A stretch of DNA of 64,000 nucleotides from Vibrio penaeicida (GTDB lineage: Bacteria > Pseudomonadota > Gammaproteobacteria > Enterobacterales > Vibrionaceae). The notes beneath the pieces are model-generated. The model did not search any database, was not told the DNA's origin, and saw nothing but the letters and a program-made list of their open reading frames with translations. A program made the position numbers and the translations under genes. Below are positions 28,067 to 37,447 of this stretch, piece after piece. Position 1 is the first letter of the stretch. Each line of letters opens with the position of its first letter. Location of the stretch: positions 1,178,001 to 1,242,000 of the forward strand of contig NZ_AP025144.1 of assembly GCF_019977755.1 (NCBI RefSeq), written 5' to 3'.

Positions 28067-28710
28067 TATATCCTATTAGGAATACCGCTATGAAACTTGA
28101 ACTCTTTATCTGGGGTTGTAATTAATTCGGCTTCAACCTTGCCAAAAAATACCACTCTCTCTGTAATATCTTTTCCAGCAATCTGCTCCGCTAATGATAA
28201 GTAGTCTTGGTAGTGACGAGCTTCTGAGCGCAGTAGAGAAACATAAAACTTGCTAATATCGTCTTCCATATGTGGCGCCAATTTAGCAAAACGCTCGCAT
28301 GAACGAGCCTCGATATAGGCACCAATTATCAGCTTATCGATCAACGTTTCCGGTTCATGAGTCTTCATATGCGAAAGTAGCCCTTTAGCATAGCGACTAG
28401 CAGATTCATTTCGATAAGTGATCCCACGATTGTCCATAATCTCAAGAACTTGATAGAAGTGATGGAGCTCTTCTTTTATCAGCAATACCATTTTATCAAT
28501 GAGATCTTGGCTGTATGGGGAGTCTCCTTTTGCTTTGATTGCTTTTGAGATACTACTTTTACCCTTGAGCGTTTCAATGGTTCCTATTTTGCGATAGGCA
28601 AAGTCTTCATAGGGTTTAAACCAGTCTAGTAGAGTATGAGCACTGTCTTTGTCTACCGCATATTTCCGAATCAAATACATCGCTGATTGACCAGCTTTCA
28701 GTTCACGCAA
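28066..28710 (-). pseudogene. miaE: 3' part of a split miaE (resident copy, lacks about 50 N-terminal codons)
   Basis: Encodes about 214 residues clearly homologous to the complete MiaE at 28910-29677, including the diiron-ligand regions EELHHFYQ, EARSCERF and SEARHYQDY. It lacks the N-terminal residues up to ELKA. The open frame can only start at a TTG without ribosome site, and a TAG lies in frame ten codons upstream of it. The missing N-terminal codons are found about 5 kb away at 33783-33938, so this is one half of an interrupted gene, adjacent to pyrF at its native place. Probably not expressed as a working enzyme. Confidence 0.85.
28694..28709 (-). repeat. Left copy of a 16-base att-like repeat at the miaE break
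   Basis: Minus-strand TGCGTGAACTGAAAGC matches 12 of 16 bases of TGTGTGAGCTAAAGGC at 33787-33802. Both encode the same ELKA of MiaE, where the two gene halves part. Confidence 0.4.
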
Positions 28711-28833
28711 ATCATGGGAATATTGAAACTATTGAAAAAGAGACAAAAAACTTACCAGAATGAACTGTTATCAACATGAATTCTTTAATTAAAACAGGGT
28801 GATATAGGTTTTATGGAAAAGTCAAATTTTGGC

Positions 28834-28885
28834 AAAAAAGCAATATGCACGACTCGGCCTTTAGAAGAGTCACCGTGCATATTGC
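28834..28885 (-). terminator. Intrinsic terminator of the complete miaE copy
   Basis: GCAATATGCACG (28840-28851) is exactly inverted at 28874-28885, with a further GACTC/GAGTC helix inside; read leftward it ends in six T. Confidence 0.92.
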
Positions 28886-28909
28886 TACCTGTTTTGTTGT
28901 TTTTTTAGG

Positions 28910-29677
28910 CTACGCAGCCAATTTGGGTGTGCCAGAATGGAAGCGGAATTCTGAATCGTCAGAGGTAATTAATTCGGCTTCAACATTAGCGAAGTCTTCA
29001 ATACGCTCTGAAATATCTTCACCAGCAATCTGTTCTGCTAGTTCCAAGTAGTCTTGATAGTGTCGTGCTTCTGAGCGTAGCAATGAGATGTAGAATTTTT
29101 GAATTGGCTCATCAAGGAATGGTGCGAGTTTAGCAAATCGTTCACAAGAGCGAGCTTCAATGAACGCACCAATAATCAGCTTATCGATAAGCGCTGCTGG
29201 CTCAAAAGTACGGATATGCTTAATCATTCCCTTAGCGTAACGACTTGCTGTTATTGGGCGATACTCCAAACCTTGTTCTTCAATAATTTCTAACACTTGG
29301 TAGAAGTGGTGTAGCTCTTCTCGAATCAAGAGAACCATCTTATCAATCATATCCTGTCCGTAGGCACAGCCATCTTTGGGTCTGATTGATTTAGATATGT
29401 TGCTCTTGCCTTTCAGAGTTTCAAGGCTGCCAATACCTTTGTAAGCAAAGTGCTCATAAGGCTCAACTAATTGAGTAATTTGCTCTTTACCTTCATCGGT
29501 TAAGACATAGCGCTTAAGAAGGAAAACGGCACTCTGCGAAGCTTTCAATTCGCATAGTAAATGATCCCGCAAAATCACCGAAAGGTTCTCTGGCTTGCGA
29601 GCTTCTTCAATCCAAGAGTCAGGGGTTGAGCATTTTAGGAAGTCATTGATTGGTTCTAATAATTTGTGATCGTACAT
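28910..29677 (-). CDS. miaE: tRNA-(ms2io6A)-hydroxylase MiaE, complete copy
   Basis: Diiron mono-oxygenase that hydroxylates the isopentenyl group of 2-methylthio-N6-isopentenyladenosine at tRNA position 37. 255 residues, full family length: start FLKCSTPDSWIEEARKPENL, then CELKASQSA, EELHHFYQVLE, SRYAKGM, DKLIIGAFIEARSCERF and SEARHYQDY with the metal-ligand Glu and His. It has its own terminator. It differs clearly from the two resident fragments flanking the island, so it is most likely an imported replacement gene. Confidence 0.93.
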   Translation of the reverse strand: MYDHKLLEPINDFLKCSTPDSWIEEARKPENLSVILRDHLLCELKASQSAVFLLKRYVLTDEGKEQITQLVEPYEHFAYKGIGSLETLKGKSNISKSIRPKDGCAYGQDMIDKMVLLIREELHHFYQVLEIIEEQGLEYRPITASRYAKGMIKHIRTFEPAALIDKLIIGAFIEARSCERFAKLAPFLDEPIQKFYISLLRSEARHYQDYLELAEQIAGEDISERIEDFANVEAELITSDDSEFRFHSGTPKLAA

Positions 29678-30003
29678 TTACATTAACTTCGATAGAAACT
29701 TTGGTGCAATGATACCACACCTAAACTTTTTGAAGTTGCCTGCGGTGAGTAGATAAATCCCGAATAATTAGTTGATTCGAGTAAGCGCTTTGTAAAATGT
29801 AGGGCATTATTTGATGTAGTTCAAAATGGAACTAGAGCGTTAAGTAAGTGCCCATAGCCAAATATCTATTTTGTGCTTTATAACATTGCGTTGCATATGG
29901 TTATGTGGTGTAGTTCAGAATAGCGATTTAGGTTTAACCTGTTGTTTGTGCGAGGCTTAGACAAGTTCTTAGCACTTAACATTGTGGCTCAATGAAGGGA
30001 AAT
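29678..30003. promoter_or_regulatory. Divergent intergenic region between the miaE copy and the defence operon
   Basis: 326 A+T-rich bases without an ORF; both divergent promoters should lie here. An imperfect 15-base direct repeat is present, TGTAGTTCAAAATGG at 29815-29829 and TGTAGTTCAGAATAG at 29909-29923, possibly operator sites for the rightward operon. No promoter was fixed with confidence. Confidence 0.45.
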
Positions 30004-31221
30004 ATGAAAAAAATTCTTGTTGTTTTTATACACGGTTTAAAGGGGGGCGACTCAACTTGGGTCAATGATGAAGGAGTCTCGTTCAAAGAGTTGCTATTGT
30101 CTGAAGCTTTAATCAATGAAGAATGTGAAATCGTTGAGTATGACTACTTTACTCAAATCACAGAGTTTATGAATGGATTTATAGCTAAGCAAACTCATGC
30201 GTTCATGCGAAAGCTCCCGCTGTTTAAGCGCTTAGGTCGGTATAAAAAAACTAAGAAGAATCAGAGAAACAAGTCAATTTCAGATTTGTCGAAAGGATTA
30301 GAGTCAACTATCAGAGCAAGATACAAAGAAGCTGAATCAGTAATATTGATAGGTCATAGTATGGGTGGGCTAGTGGCAAAAAGGTTGATTCTTGAACAGA
30401 TCGAGACTGCTAAAACAATTAATGTAACTGGTTATTTGTCTATTGCTGTTCCGCATAAAGGCTCTCTAGAGTCACTATTCTTGCAGTTTAGCTCCAATGA
30501 ACATTTGAAAGAGTTGATGCCATTAAACAAGCAAACGCTAGAATTGGATGAAAAGTGGGAGCAATATAAGAGTCGATTACCAAAGTCAACATATCTAATA
30601 GCATTAGATGATGAGGTTGTTAAGCCGCATACAGCTAAACCAAATAATATTTCAAATGAAAATATATTTAGCTTAGATAAGGAAGACCATACATCAATAT
30701 CTAAACCTGAAGATAGCAATGCATTGTCTTATATTGTTGTTCGTGATTTTTTATTGGATCAAATTCAGTCGAAAAAAAACTCTGTTGAGAAATATAACGT
30801 TAGATTTCAAAACTTATCACAATTAGATAAAGAAGTTTTTGTGATTAAGTTATTGGTGTCTGATGTTGAAAAATCATTAGTAGATAGCTCTAAAAGTGCA
30901 TTCCTTAATGCTGAAATAATGTGCCGAATAAATAGGTCAGAACAAGAAGAGTTATCTAGCTTGTATGATAGAGTTAAGTTCATATACTCTCAGAATTTTT
31001 ATAAGTATAAGAAAGAATCGAAAGATAGTTCAGATTTAGTTTATGATATTCATAAGGAAATAAAAGAAAGTGATGACAGCTCTCTTAAAACAAGTCTTTC
31101 TGACATTTCATTCTTGGAAAAAATAGGCATGATCCACCAATTAGCTGATTCAATTGACGATAATATTGTTTGGAATGAGAATACGAATTTAGATAAAGTT
31201 AGAGAAGTCTATGAGTCATAA
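30004..31221 (+). CDS. Alpha/beta-hydrolase effector of an ABC-three-component (Lamassu-like) system
   Basis: 405 residues. The N-terminal 240 form an alpha/beta-hydrolase of lipase type: FIHGLKGG (oxyanion His10-Gly11), nucleophile elbow GHSMGG with Ser119, Asp202 or Asp203 in ALDDEV, and His229 in EDHTS. The C-terminal 140 residues are charged and helical, with KSAFLNAEIMCRIN resembling the C-terminal adaptor region of ABC-3C effectors. ATG 30004 is preceded by AAGGGA; another ATG lies four codons upstream. It overlaps the middle gene by 11 nt. A role in abortive infection, damaging lipids or esters when triggered, is inference. Confidence 0.75.
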   Translation: MKKILVVFIHGLKGGDSTWVNDEGVSFKELLLSEALINEECEIVEYDYFTQITEFMNGFIAKQTHAFMRKLPLFKRLGRYKKTKKNQRNKSISDLSKGLESTIRARYKEAESVILIGHSMGGLVAKRLILEQIETAKTINVTGYLSIAVPHKGSLESLFLQFSSNEHLKELMPLNKQTLELDEKWEQYKSRLPKSTYLIALDDEVVKPHTAKPNNISNENIFSLDKEDHTSISKPEDSNALSYIVVRDFLLDQIQSKKNSVEKYNVRFQNLSQLDKEVFVIKLLVSDVEKSLVDSSKSAFLNAEIMCRINRSEQEELSSLYDRVKFIYSQNFYKYKKESKDSSDLVYDIHKEIKESDDSSLKTSLSDISFLEKIGMIHQLADSIDDNIVWNENTNLDKVREVYES

Positions 31222-31711
31222 CAATCATCACCACTTTTTAGATGTCTTTAGTGAGCGTTCTCTTACTATATATCGACTTTGGATGATTATTGAGAACCTC
31301 CAATATAACACTCGTGGACGTAAAGTTTTAACACTTGATAAACTTTGCATTTTTGATGCAATTATCTCAGATAATAGTATTACTAATTCAGTATGTAGAT
31401 TCTTTAACCCTAATTTAGATTCTGTCAGCAATGATAATGATGACATATTAGTCAATTCATCTCAAATGTTAAGAACCGTAATGAAGACGGGTAATGTTCG
31501 TGAAAGGGTGATGGAACTATATATGCTAGAAATGATTGACATTGAAATTATTAAAGGTGAAATATACGTATCCGTAATAAATAAAATAGATATAAAAATT
31601 GAAAATGATCTTGTTAATGATTGGGAAACTAACCTACAAAAATCTAAATCATTAGTCGCAAAATCTTTCAATCAACTAATCGGATCACTAACAGGTGCAC
31701 TATATGAGTAA
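31211..31711 (+). CDS. Middle component of the ABC-three-component system
   Basis: 166 residues, mostly helical, with a possible winged-helix start (SLTIYRLWMIIENLQ, KVLTLDKLCIFDAII). It overlaps the effector gene by 11 nt and the ATPase gene by 8 nt. No enzymatic motif. Size, position and predicted fold fit the middle component (LmuC-like) that joins ATPase and effector in ABC-3C/Lamassu systems; the sequence alone is too diverged for a firm family call. Confidence 0.65.
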   Translation: MSHNNHHHFLDVFSERSLTIYRLWMIIENLQYNTRGRKVLTLDKLCIFDAIISDNSITNSVCRFFNPNLDSVSNDNDDILVNSSQMLRTVMKTGNVRERVMELYMLEMIDIEIIKGEIYVSVINKIDIKIENDLVNDWETNLQKSKSLVAKSFNQLIGSLTGALYE

Positions 31712-33632
31712 CTCCCCTTCTATAATAATTGAAAAGCTTAGAATTATTGGTCAAGATAAAAATTATGATATTTCTTTTAAAGAGGGAGTTAATATAATAT
31801 GGGGTGACCTCGATTGTGGAAAAAGCAGTATATTAAACCTTATTAGCTATGCTTTAGGGGCATCGCATATTGATACATATGATCAGCTCGAAGCTAAAGC
31901 AAAGTTATGTCAGCTATCCGTATTTCTAAATAATGAAAGGTATACATTCGTAAGAAACATCTTTGACTCAAACGAGTACATCCGTTGTTATAAAGGCCAT
32001 TTTGATGTAGATAGCTCTCCTAGACTACTTGCTGCGAATCTGGAACAAATTGACGCAGCTCCAGATGGTTACATTGCATTTTACATACTTGAGCTTCTAG
32101 GTTTACCATTGACTAAGATTAAGGTATCACCTAGCCAACTTGATTCAACAATGAATCGAGTTGGTTTCAAAGATATTTTAAAATTCATCCATTTGAAACA
32201 AAAAAATATAGCTGCTGACTCTCTGTTAGATATGAATAACGGAAGCAGATATGTAAAGAATAAGGAAGTACTGAAGTACCTGCTTAATATTCATGATGAA
32301 GCTGTTTCTGTGATTAATTCTGAAATATCAGAGAATAAATCTTTAGAAAAGCAAAAGATAAAAGAAAAAAAAGGAATTATAAAGTTCCTTCAAGATGCTG
32401 ATTTTGACTTTGAAATAAATGTCGATTCAGAAATTGAAAAATATGATCAACTAATTAATGAAGTTGATAAGCAAGTTGACGGTTTAAAAAATGATCACAG
32501 AAAAGTTTTAAGCTTTTCGTCTCAAATTGAATCGGAAGTCAATGCCATAAATGAATCTCTGAAGAACATTTCTGTTAAAAGACCTTCTTTGATTGAAGAT
32601 ATTGATAAGTATGTAAAACTTAAGAATACGTATGAAAAAGAGAGGAAGTCTATAAAACTATCTCTTGATCTGGATTCAAAATTCAATATAGACCTCAAAA
32701 AACCTATCATTTGCCCTTTGTGTAACCAAAGTCATAATTCTGACTTGACAGAATCCAAGATTTCACCGTCTATTTTATCTAATGAAAAGAAATCCTTAGA
32801 TAGAAAGATAAGAGGAATTACTACCTTAATAGATAATATTCGAAGTGAATTAGGTGATTTTGATACTTCCGAGAGAAAGCTAAAAGAAGCTCTATTTGAA
32901 ATACAAAATACATATGATGAAAAGTATGCAAAAGAAGTATCGGTGCTTATTGAATCAATATCAATGCTAGAGAAACAAAAGACCGATATTTTCTCGCAAA
33001 GAAAACTACTTATTAGAGACAAAAAGTTTATCGATCGAATTGATAAACTAAATGAAAACCTCGATAACTTAGAAAAAGTTATTTCCAGATTAGAGGGCGA
33101 TCTTAAAAAAGCTGAAGAGAAGTGTTTAAATCCTAGTGATGTTATACAAAGACTAAATTCCATTTTTGAACGACTTATGGAAATCAGTGGACTTTCTGAT
33201 ATGAATGGTATTGAGTTTAATAGGAAACTAGATTATATAGTTCGAGGAAAAGATTTTACAAAACTCACATCAGGTGGTGTTCGCACTATCACATCCATTA
33301 ATATTTATCTCTCCAAGCTGATCTATGCTATGAAGTATGACTCTTACCTCCCAACCTTATTAATGTTAGATACTCCAGGAAATAATATCGGAAGAAAGAG
33401 AGATATGACTAAAGCAAGTGATGACGCATCAGACCCTATCATTTATGAGAATATCTATAGAAGGCTTGGGGCCTTGTCAAAAATCTCGAGCAAAACAGGA
33501 AGTAAATTTCAGGTGATAGTTGTAGATAATGATCTTGCAGACTCTGCTGAGGATAATGACGACTTTTACATTGCTAAGCGATTTAGTAAAAGCGACCCAC
33601 AATTTGATAGTGGCTTGATTAACGATGTTTGA
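31704..33632 (+). CDS. Rad50/SMC-like ABC ATPase of the ABC-three-component (Lamassu-like) system
   Basis: 642 residues. Walker A GDLDCGKSS at 34-42; long coiled coil from about 200 to 480 interrupted by CPLC at 337-340, a Rad50-type zinc hook that would dimerise two molecules; ABC signature SGG at 523-525; Walker B LLMLDTPG with Asp556, followed by Thr and Pro where canonical ABC proteins have Glu. The D-T-P form occurs in related three-component ATPases, though I cannot confirm catalysis. ATG 31704 has AGGTG six bases ahead. Likely senses foreign DNA and releases the effector; this is inferred from Lamassu/DdmABC. Confidence 0.8.
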   Translation: MSNSPSIIIEKLRIIGQDKNYDISFKEGVNIIWGDLDCGKSSILNLISYALGASHIDTYDQLEAKAKLCQLSVFLNNERYTFVRNIFDSNEYIRCYKGHFDVDSSPRLLAANLEQIDAAPDGYIAFYILELLGLPLTKIKVSPSQLDSTMNRVGFKDILKFIHLKQKNIAADSLLDMNNGSRYVKNKEVLKYLLNIHDEAVSVINSEISENKSLEKQKIKEKKGIIKFLQDADFDFEINVDSEIEKYDQLINEVDKQVDGLKNDHRKVLSFSSQIESEVNAINESLKNISVKRPSLIEDIDKYVKLKNTYEKERKSIKLSLDLDSKFNIDLKKPIICPLCNQSHNSDLTESKISPSILSNEKKSLDRKIRGITTLIDNIRSELGDFDTSERKLKEALFEIQNTYDEKYAKEVSVLIESISMLEKQKTDIFSQRKLLIRDKKFIDRIDKLNENLDNLEKVISRLEGDLKKAEEKCLNPSDVIQRLNSIFERLMEISGLSDMNGIEFNRKLDYIVRGKDFTKLTSGGVRTITSINIYLSKLIYAMKYDSYLPTLLMLDTPGNNIGRKRDMTKASDDASDPIIYENIYRRLGALSKISSKTGSKFQVIVVDNDLADSAEDNDDFYIAKRFSKSDPQFDSGLINDV

Positions 33633-33722
33633 TTTACGAAGATATCAATAATTGATGCTTTGATCTGAATACAGAAAAATATTGCATTTTGATGCATATT
33701 TAACTGTGCGATGTTGAGGAAT

Positions 33723-33748
33723 AAAAGAGGCTACATGCCTCTTTTTTG
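33723..33748 (+). terminator. Intrinsic terminator of the defence operon
   Basis: AAAAGAGGC (33723-33731) pairs with GCCTCTTTT, followed by T residues. CTACATGCC at 33731-33739 is also repeated inverted at 33761-33769. Confidence 0.9.
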
Positions 33749-33782
33749 TGCTTCTTGGATGGCATGTAGGATGTATGCACAC

Positions 33783-33938
33783 CTATGCCTTTAGCTCACA
33801 CATTAAGTGATCAAGTAAAACGGTTGGTAGATTCTTCGGCTTTTTAGCTTCATCTATCCACTCTTTAGGTGTCTCGCACTGGAGAAAGGATTGGATAGGG
33901 ATAAGGAGCTTTTGGATATTTTCTTCTTCAATCATCAT
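33783..33938 (-). pseudogene. miaE: 5' part of the split resident miaE (first 51 codons)
   Basis: Reads MMIEEENIQKLL, IPIQSFLQCETPKEWIDEA, KKPKNLPTVLLDHLMCELKA and then TAG. It aligns with residues 1-45 of the complete MiaE (FLKCSTPDSWIEEARKPENL, DHLLCELKA) and stops exactly where the 3' fragment at 28066-28710 begins. Same strand as that fragment, and next to the terminator of the 34002-34766 gene. Together the two fragments rebuild a full-length MiaE, so the 5 kb between them is an insertion. Confidence 0.88.
33787..33802 (-). repeat. Right copy of the 16-base att-like repeat
   Basis: Minus-strand TGTGTGAGCTAAAGGC, partner of 28694-28709; see the left copy. Confidence 0.4.
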
Positions 33939-33950
33939 ACTGCATCAATA

Positions 33951-33977
33951 TAAAAAAGGTCGCATAAAGCGACCTTT
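33951..33977 (-). terminator. Intrinsic terminator of the 34002-34766 gene
   Basis: AAAGGTCGC (33955-33963) and GCGACCTTT (33969-33977); read leftward it ends in six T. Confidence 0.9.
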
Positions 33978-34001
33978 GATTTCAATAAGTCTATGGCTAG
34001 T

Positions 34002-34766
34002 TTACCACTTTTTCTTTTCACCGAAGAGGGCATCCATATCATCGTTACGTTCTTTCTCGTCACGATCTTTAGCATGTTCCGCTTCTTTGTCTTGTCTTTT
34101 CTGATCCATATCATCCAGCATGGCTTGCAGTTTTTCTTTAGCCTTGTTGGAATATGAATCATTTTTAGACGCCAGTGCATCTAAGCCTTTTTTCAAAAGC
34201 TGCTTCGCTGTACCAGCTTGTCCTCTCAACACCGAATCATTAGCACGTTTAATAACGTTCTCGATGTTTATGCGAACTTGGATTTGTTCTAAGCGAGAAT
34301 TTTCCGCTACATAAGCTTGAGTCTCAAAGCGACCTTTATTGTGCTCACTTCGAATTGTCTCGCGCAATCGTTTAACAAGCTTCAGCATTATAATGGCTTG
34401 CTTATCACTGCTCGGCACCTTGAACGAAGCCGTTTCGCCACCTTGGTAGTTTTCTTTTAATTGTTGGATTTGAGATTGCATGTTGGCAACACGAGACTTC
34501 AACTGCTTGTTTTTAGGATCTAATTCAAACATAGATTCAAGTGCATCAAGAATTCGCGTGTTCAAACACACCAAAAGATCCTTACTGTAGGGGAGGTGAT
34601 GTGCGTTCCCAATAAGATCCTCTGTCGCATCAATAACAGCTAGATGCCGTGTGGACTCTTGTTTTTTTGCAGTCTCTACTTTCATGCGGTACTGAAGCAT
34701 AATGTTGTAACCAATTACGAGAACCAACAAAATAGCAACAAGCGCGATTATTAAACCAATATTCAT
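34002..34766 (-). CDS. Membrane-anchored coiled-coil protein of unknown function
   Basis: 254 residues: one N-terminal membrane helix (LIIALVAILLVLVIGYNIML), then a charged helical body with coiled-coil character (KSRVANMQSQIQQLKENY) and an acidic-basic tail DKEAEHAKDRDEKERNDDM. ATG 34766 gives MNIGLIIAL; the longer frame adds 16 uncharacteristic residues. No catalytic motif and no family I can name. It sits between the miaE 5' fragment and divergent cysB. Confidence 0.75.
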   Translation of the reverse strand: MNIGLIIALVAILLVLVIGYNIMLQYRMKVETAKKQESTRHLAVIDATEDLIGNAHHLPYSKDLLVCLNTRILDALESMFELDPKNKQLKSRVANMQSQIQQLKENYQGGETASFKVPSSDKQAIIMLKLVKRLRETIRSEHNKGRFETQAYVAENSRLEQIQVRINIENVIKRANDSVLRGQAGTAKQLLKKGLDALASKNDSYSNKAKEKLQAMLDDMDQKRQDKEAEHAKDRDEKERNDDMDALFGEKKKW

Positions 34767-36137
<1,371 letters not shown>

Positions 36138-36192
36138 ACCACTTTAACTCTCTTATGATTCCCCTTACAATCGCCCGATTCTAGGGGGAATC

Positions 36193-37395
36193 ATGAATAA
36201 AACTTTCCAAAAGATCAGCTCATTATTGGCTTTGTACGATAATGAATGGCGATTTCAGCCATTTCACATGAGTGATTGCGCAGATTTTCCGTGGGATCTA
36301 AATTACCCCAACCTCACCCCTTGGTTAAGAGGGCTTTCCGAAGCGGAAATCATTAGCCTGAAAGCTAATACACCCCGTCTAGTAAAGGAAATATCAAGAT
36401 TTATTCCTGATGTAGCTTACTTACACGAGCTTTCTTACTTAAAAAGACTGACACCCTCTGAATTAACAAAGCTATCTAGGGGCTCCGAAGCTGGTATACC
36501 CGGGAGAAAACTAAATCAGATACGTTTAATGAGTGATGCTTGCCTAAAAGGAAACGCTGGGGGGGAATGGCTTGAATGGTGTTCTGGTAAAGGTTTTTTA
36601 GGACAACTACTTGCATCAAACTCCACAATGCCAGTCACAAGTTTTGAATGGCAGGAAGCCCTGTGTAATAGCGGACAAGCCCTAGCGGACAAAAAAGGAT
36701 TAGCGATGCGCTTTGTTCAAGGAGATGCCCTCACCAAGAGTGCATCTCTGATTATGAAGCCTAATCAGCACGCTGTCGCTCTACACGCTTGTGGAGATTT
36801 GCACGTTAACCTTATCAAGCGAGGGTGTGAAGTAGGTATAAGCGAGTTTTCTATCTCTCCCTGCTGCTACCACCTTATTCAGTCGGACTGTTATCTGCCT
36901 CTTTCATCGGAAGGTATTGAGAATGATATGAAGTTGACCAAAGCCGAATTAAGAATACCTCTGCAAGCGACAGTAACTGGGGGAGAGCGGGTTCACCGTC
37001 ATAGATTTGAAGAAATGAGTTATAGGCTCGGATTGGACTCATTTCTAAAAGAGCAGAAGGGGCACCTTAACTATACGGCTATCCCTAGTATTAAGAAGTC
37101 GATGTTGTCAGGTGGCTTTGAAGCGTTTTGCTTATGGGCTGACAAGGAAAAAAATCTCGAACTGGGGTCAATAAACTTTGCATATTGGAATCAACGTGGT
37201 GAAGAGCGATTTTGGCAAATGGAGAGATTAAGCCTAATTCAGCAAGTTTTCCAAAGACCATTAGAGCTTTGGCTCGTTTTAGACCGGGCTTTATATCTTG
37301 AAGAAAATGGATATTTGGTTAGCGTGAATGAGTTTTGCCCTGAAGAAGATACACCAAGAAACATACTCATACAGGCAAAAAAAAGACCCGCGTAA
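36193..37395 (+). CDS. Class I SAM-dependent methyltransferase, METTL25/RRNAD1-like
   Basis: 400 residues. The SAM-binding part has EWLEWCSGKGFLGQLLA and the distinctive HACGDL, then SISPCCYH, a combination known from the methyltransferase domain of eukaryotic METTL25, RRNAD1 and GSTCD proteins. The PCCYH Cys-His cluster suggests an RNA or base substrate, but this is inference. ATG 36193 is preceded by GGGGGAA. Its 3' end forms part of the terminator hairpin. A single gene between cysB and convergent ald. Confidence 0.75.
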   Translation: MNKTFQKISSLLALYDNEWRFQPFHMSDCADFPWDLNYPNLTPWLRGLSEAEIISLKANTPRLVKEISRFIPDVAYLHELSYLKRLTPSELTKLSRGSEAGIPGRKLNQIRLMSDACLKGNAGGEWLEWCSGKGFLGQLLASNSTMPVTSFEWQEALCNSGQALADKKGLAMRFVQGDALTKSASLIMKPNQHAVALHACGDLHVNLIKRGCEVGISEFSISPCCYHLIQSDCYLPLSSEGIENDMKLTKAELRIPLQATVTGGERVHRHRFEEMSYRLGLDSFLKEQKGHLNYTAIPSIKKSMLSGGFEAFCLWADKEKNLELGSINFAYWNQRGEERFWQMERLSLIQQVFQRPLELWLVLDRALYLEENGYLVSVNEFCPEEDTPRNILIQAKKRPA

Positions 37396-37408
37396 GCGAG
37401 TCTTTTCC
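37381..37408 (+). terminator. Terminator overlapping the end of the methyltransferase gene
   Basis: AAAAGACCCGC pairs with GCGAGTCTTTT via one G-T pair; the stop codon lies in the loop. Confidence 0.8.
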
Positions 37409-37447
37409 ATCATCATTCAGCTAAGAATAACTAATAACATATCGTTC

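Noticed and set aside
28066..28710. Second functional MiaE made from the TTG at 28710
   Set aside because: No ribosome site, an in-frame TAG a few codons upstream, and the missing N-terminus is found across the island; treated as a gene fragment.
29838..29977. Possible integron attC site (GTTAAGT and ACTTAAC core-like sequences)
   Set aside because: The two cores are in the wrong relative order for attC, no internal L-box pairing was seen, and no integrase or cassette array is nearby.
28711..33782. Integrase, transposase or prophage genes in the island
   Set aside because: All reading frames of substance in the island are accounted for by miaE and the three defence-like genes.
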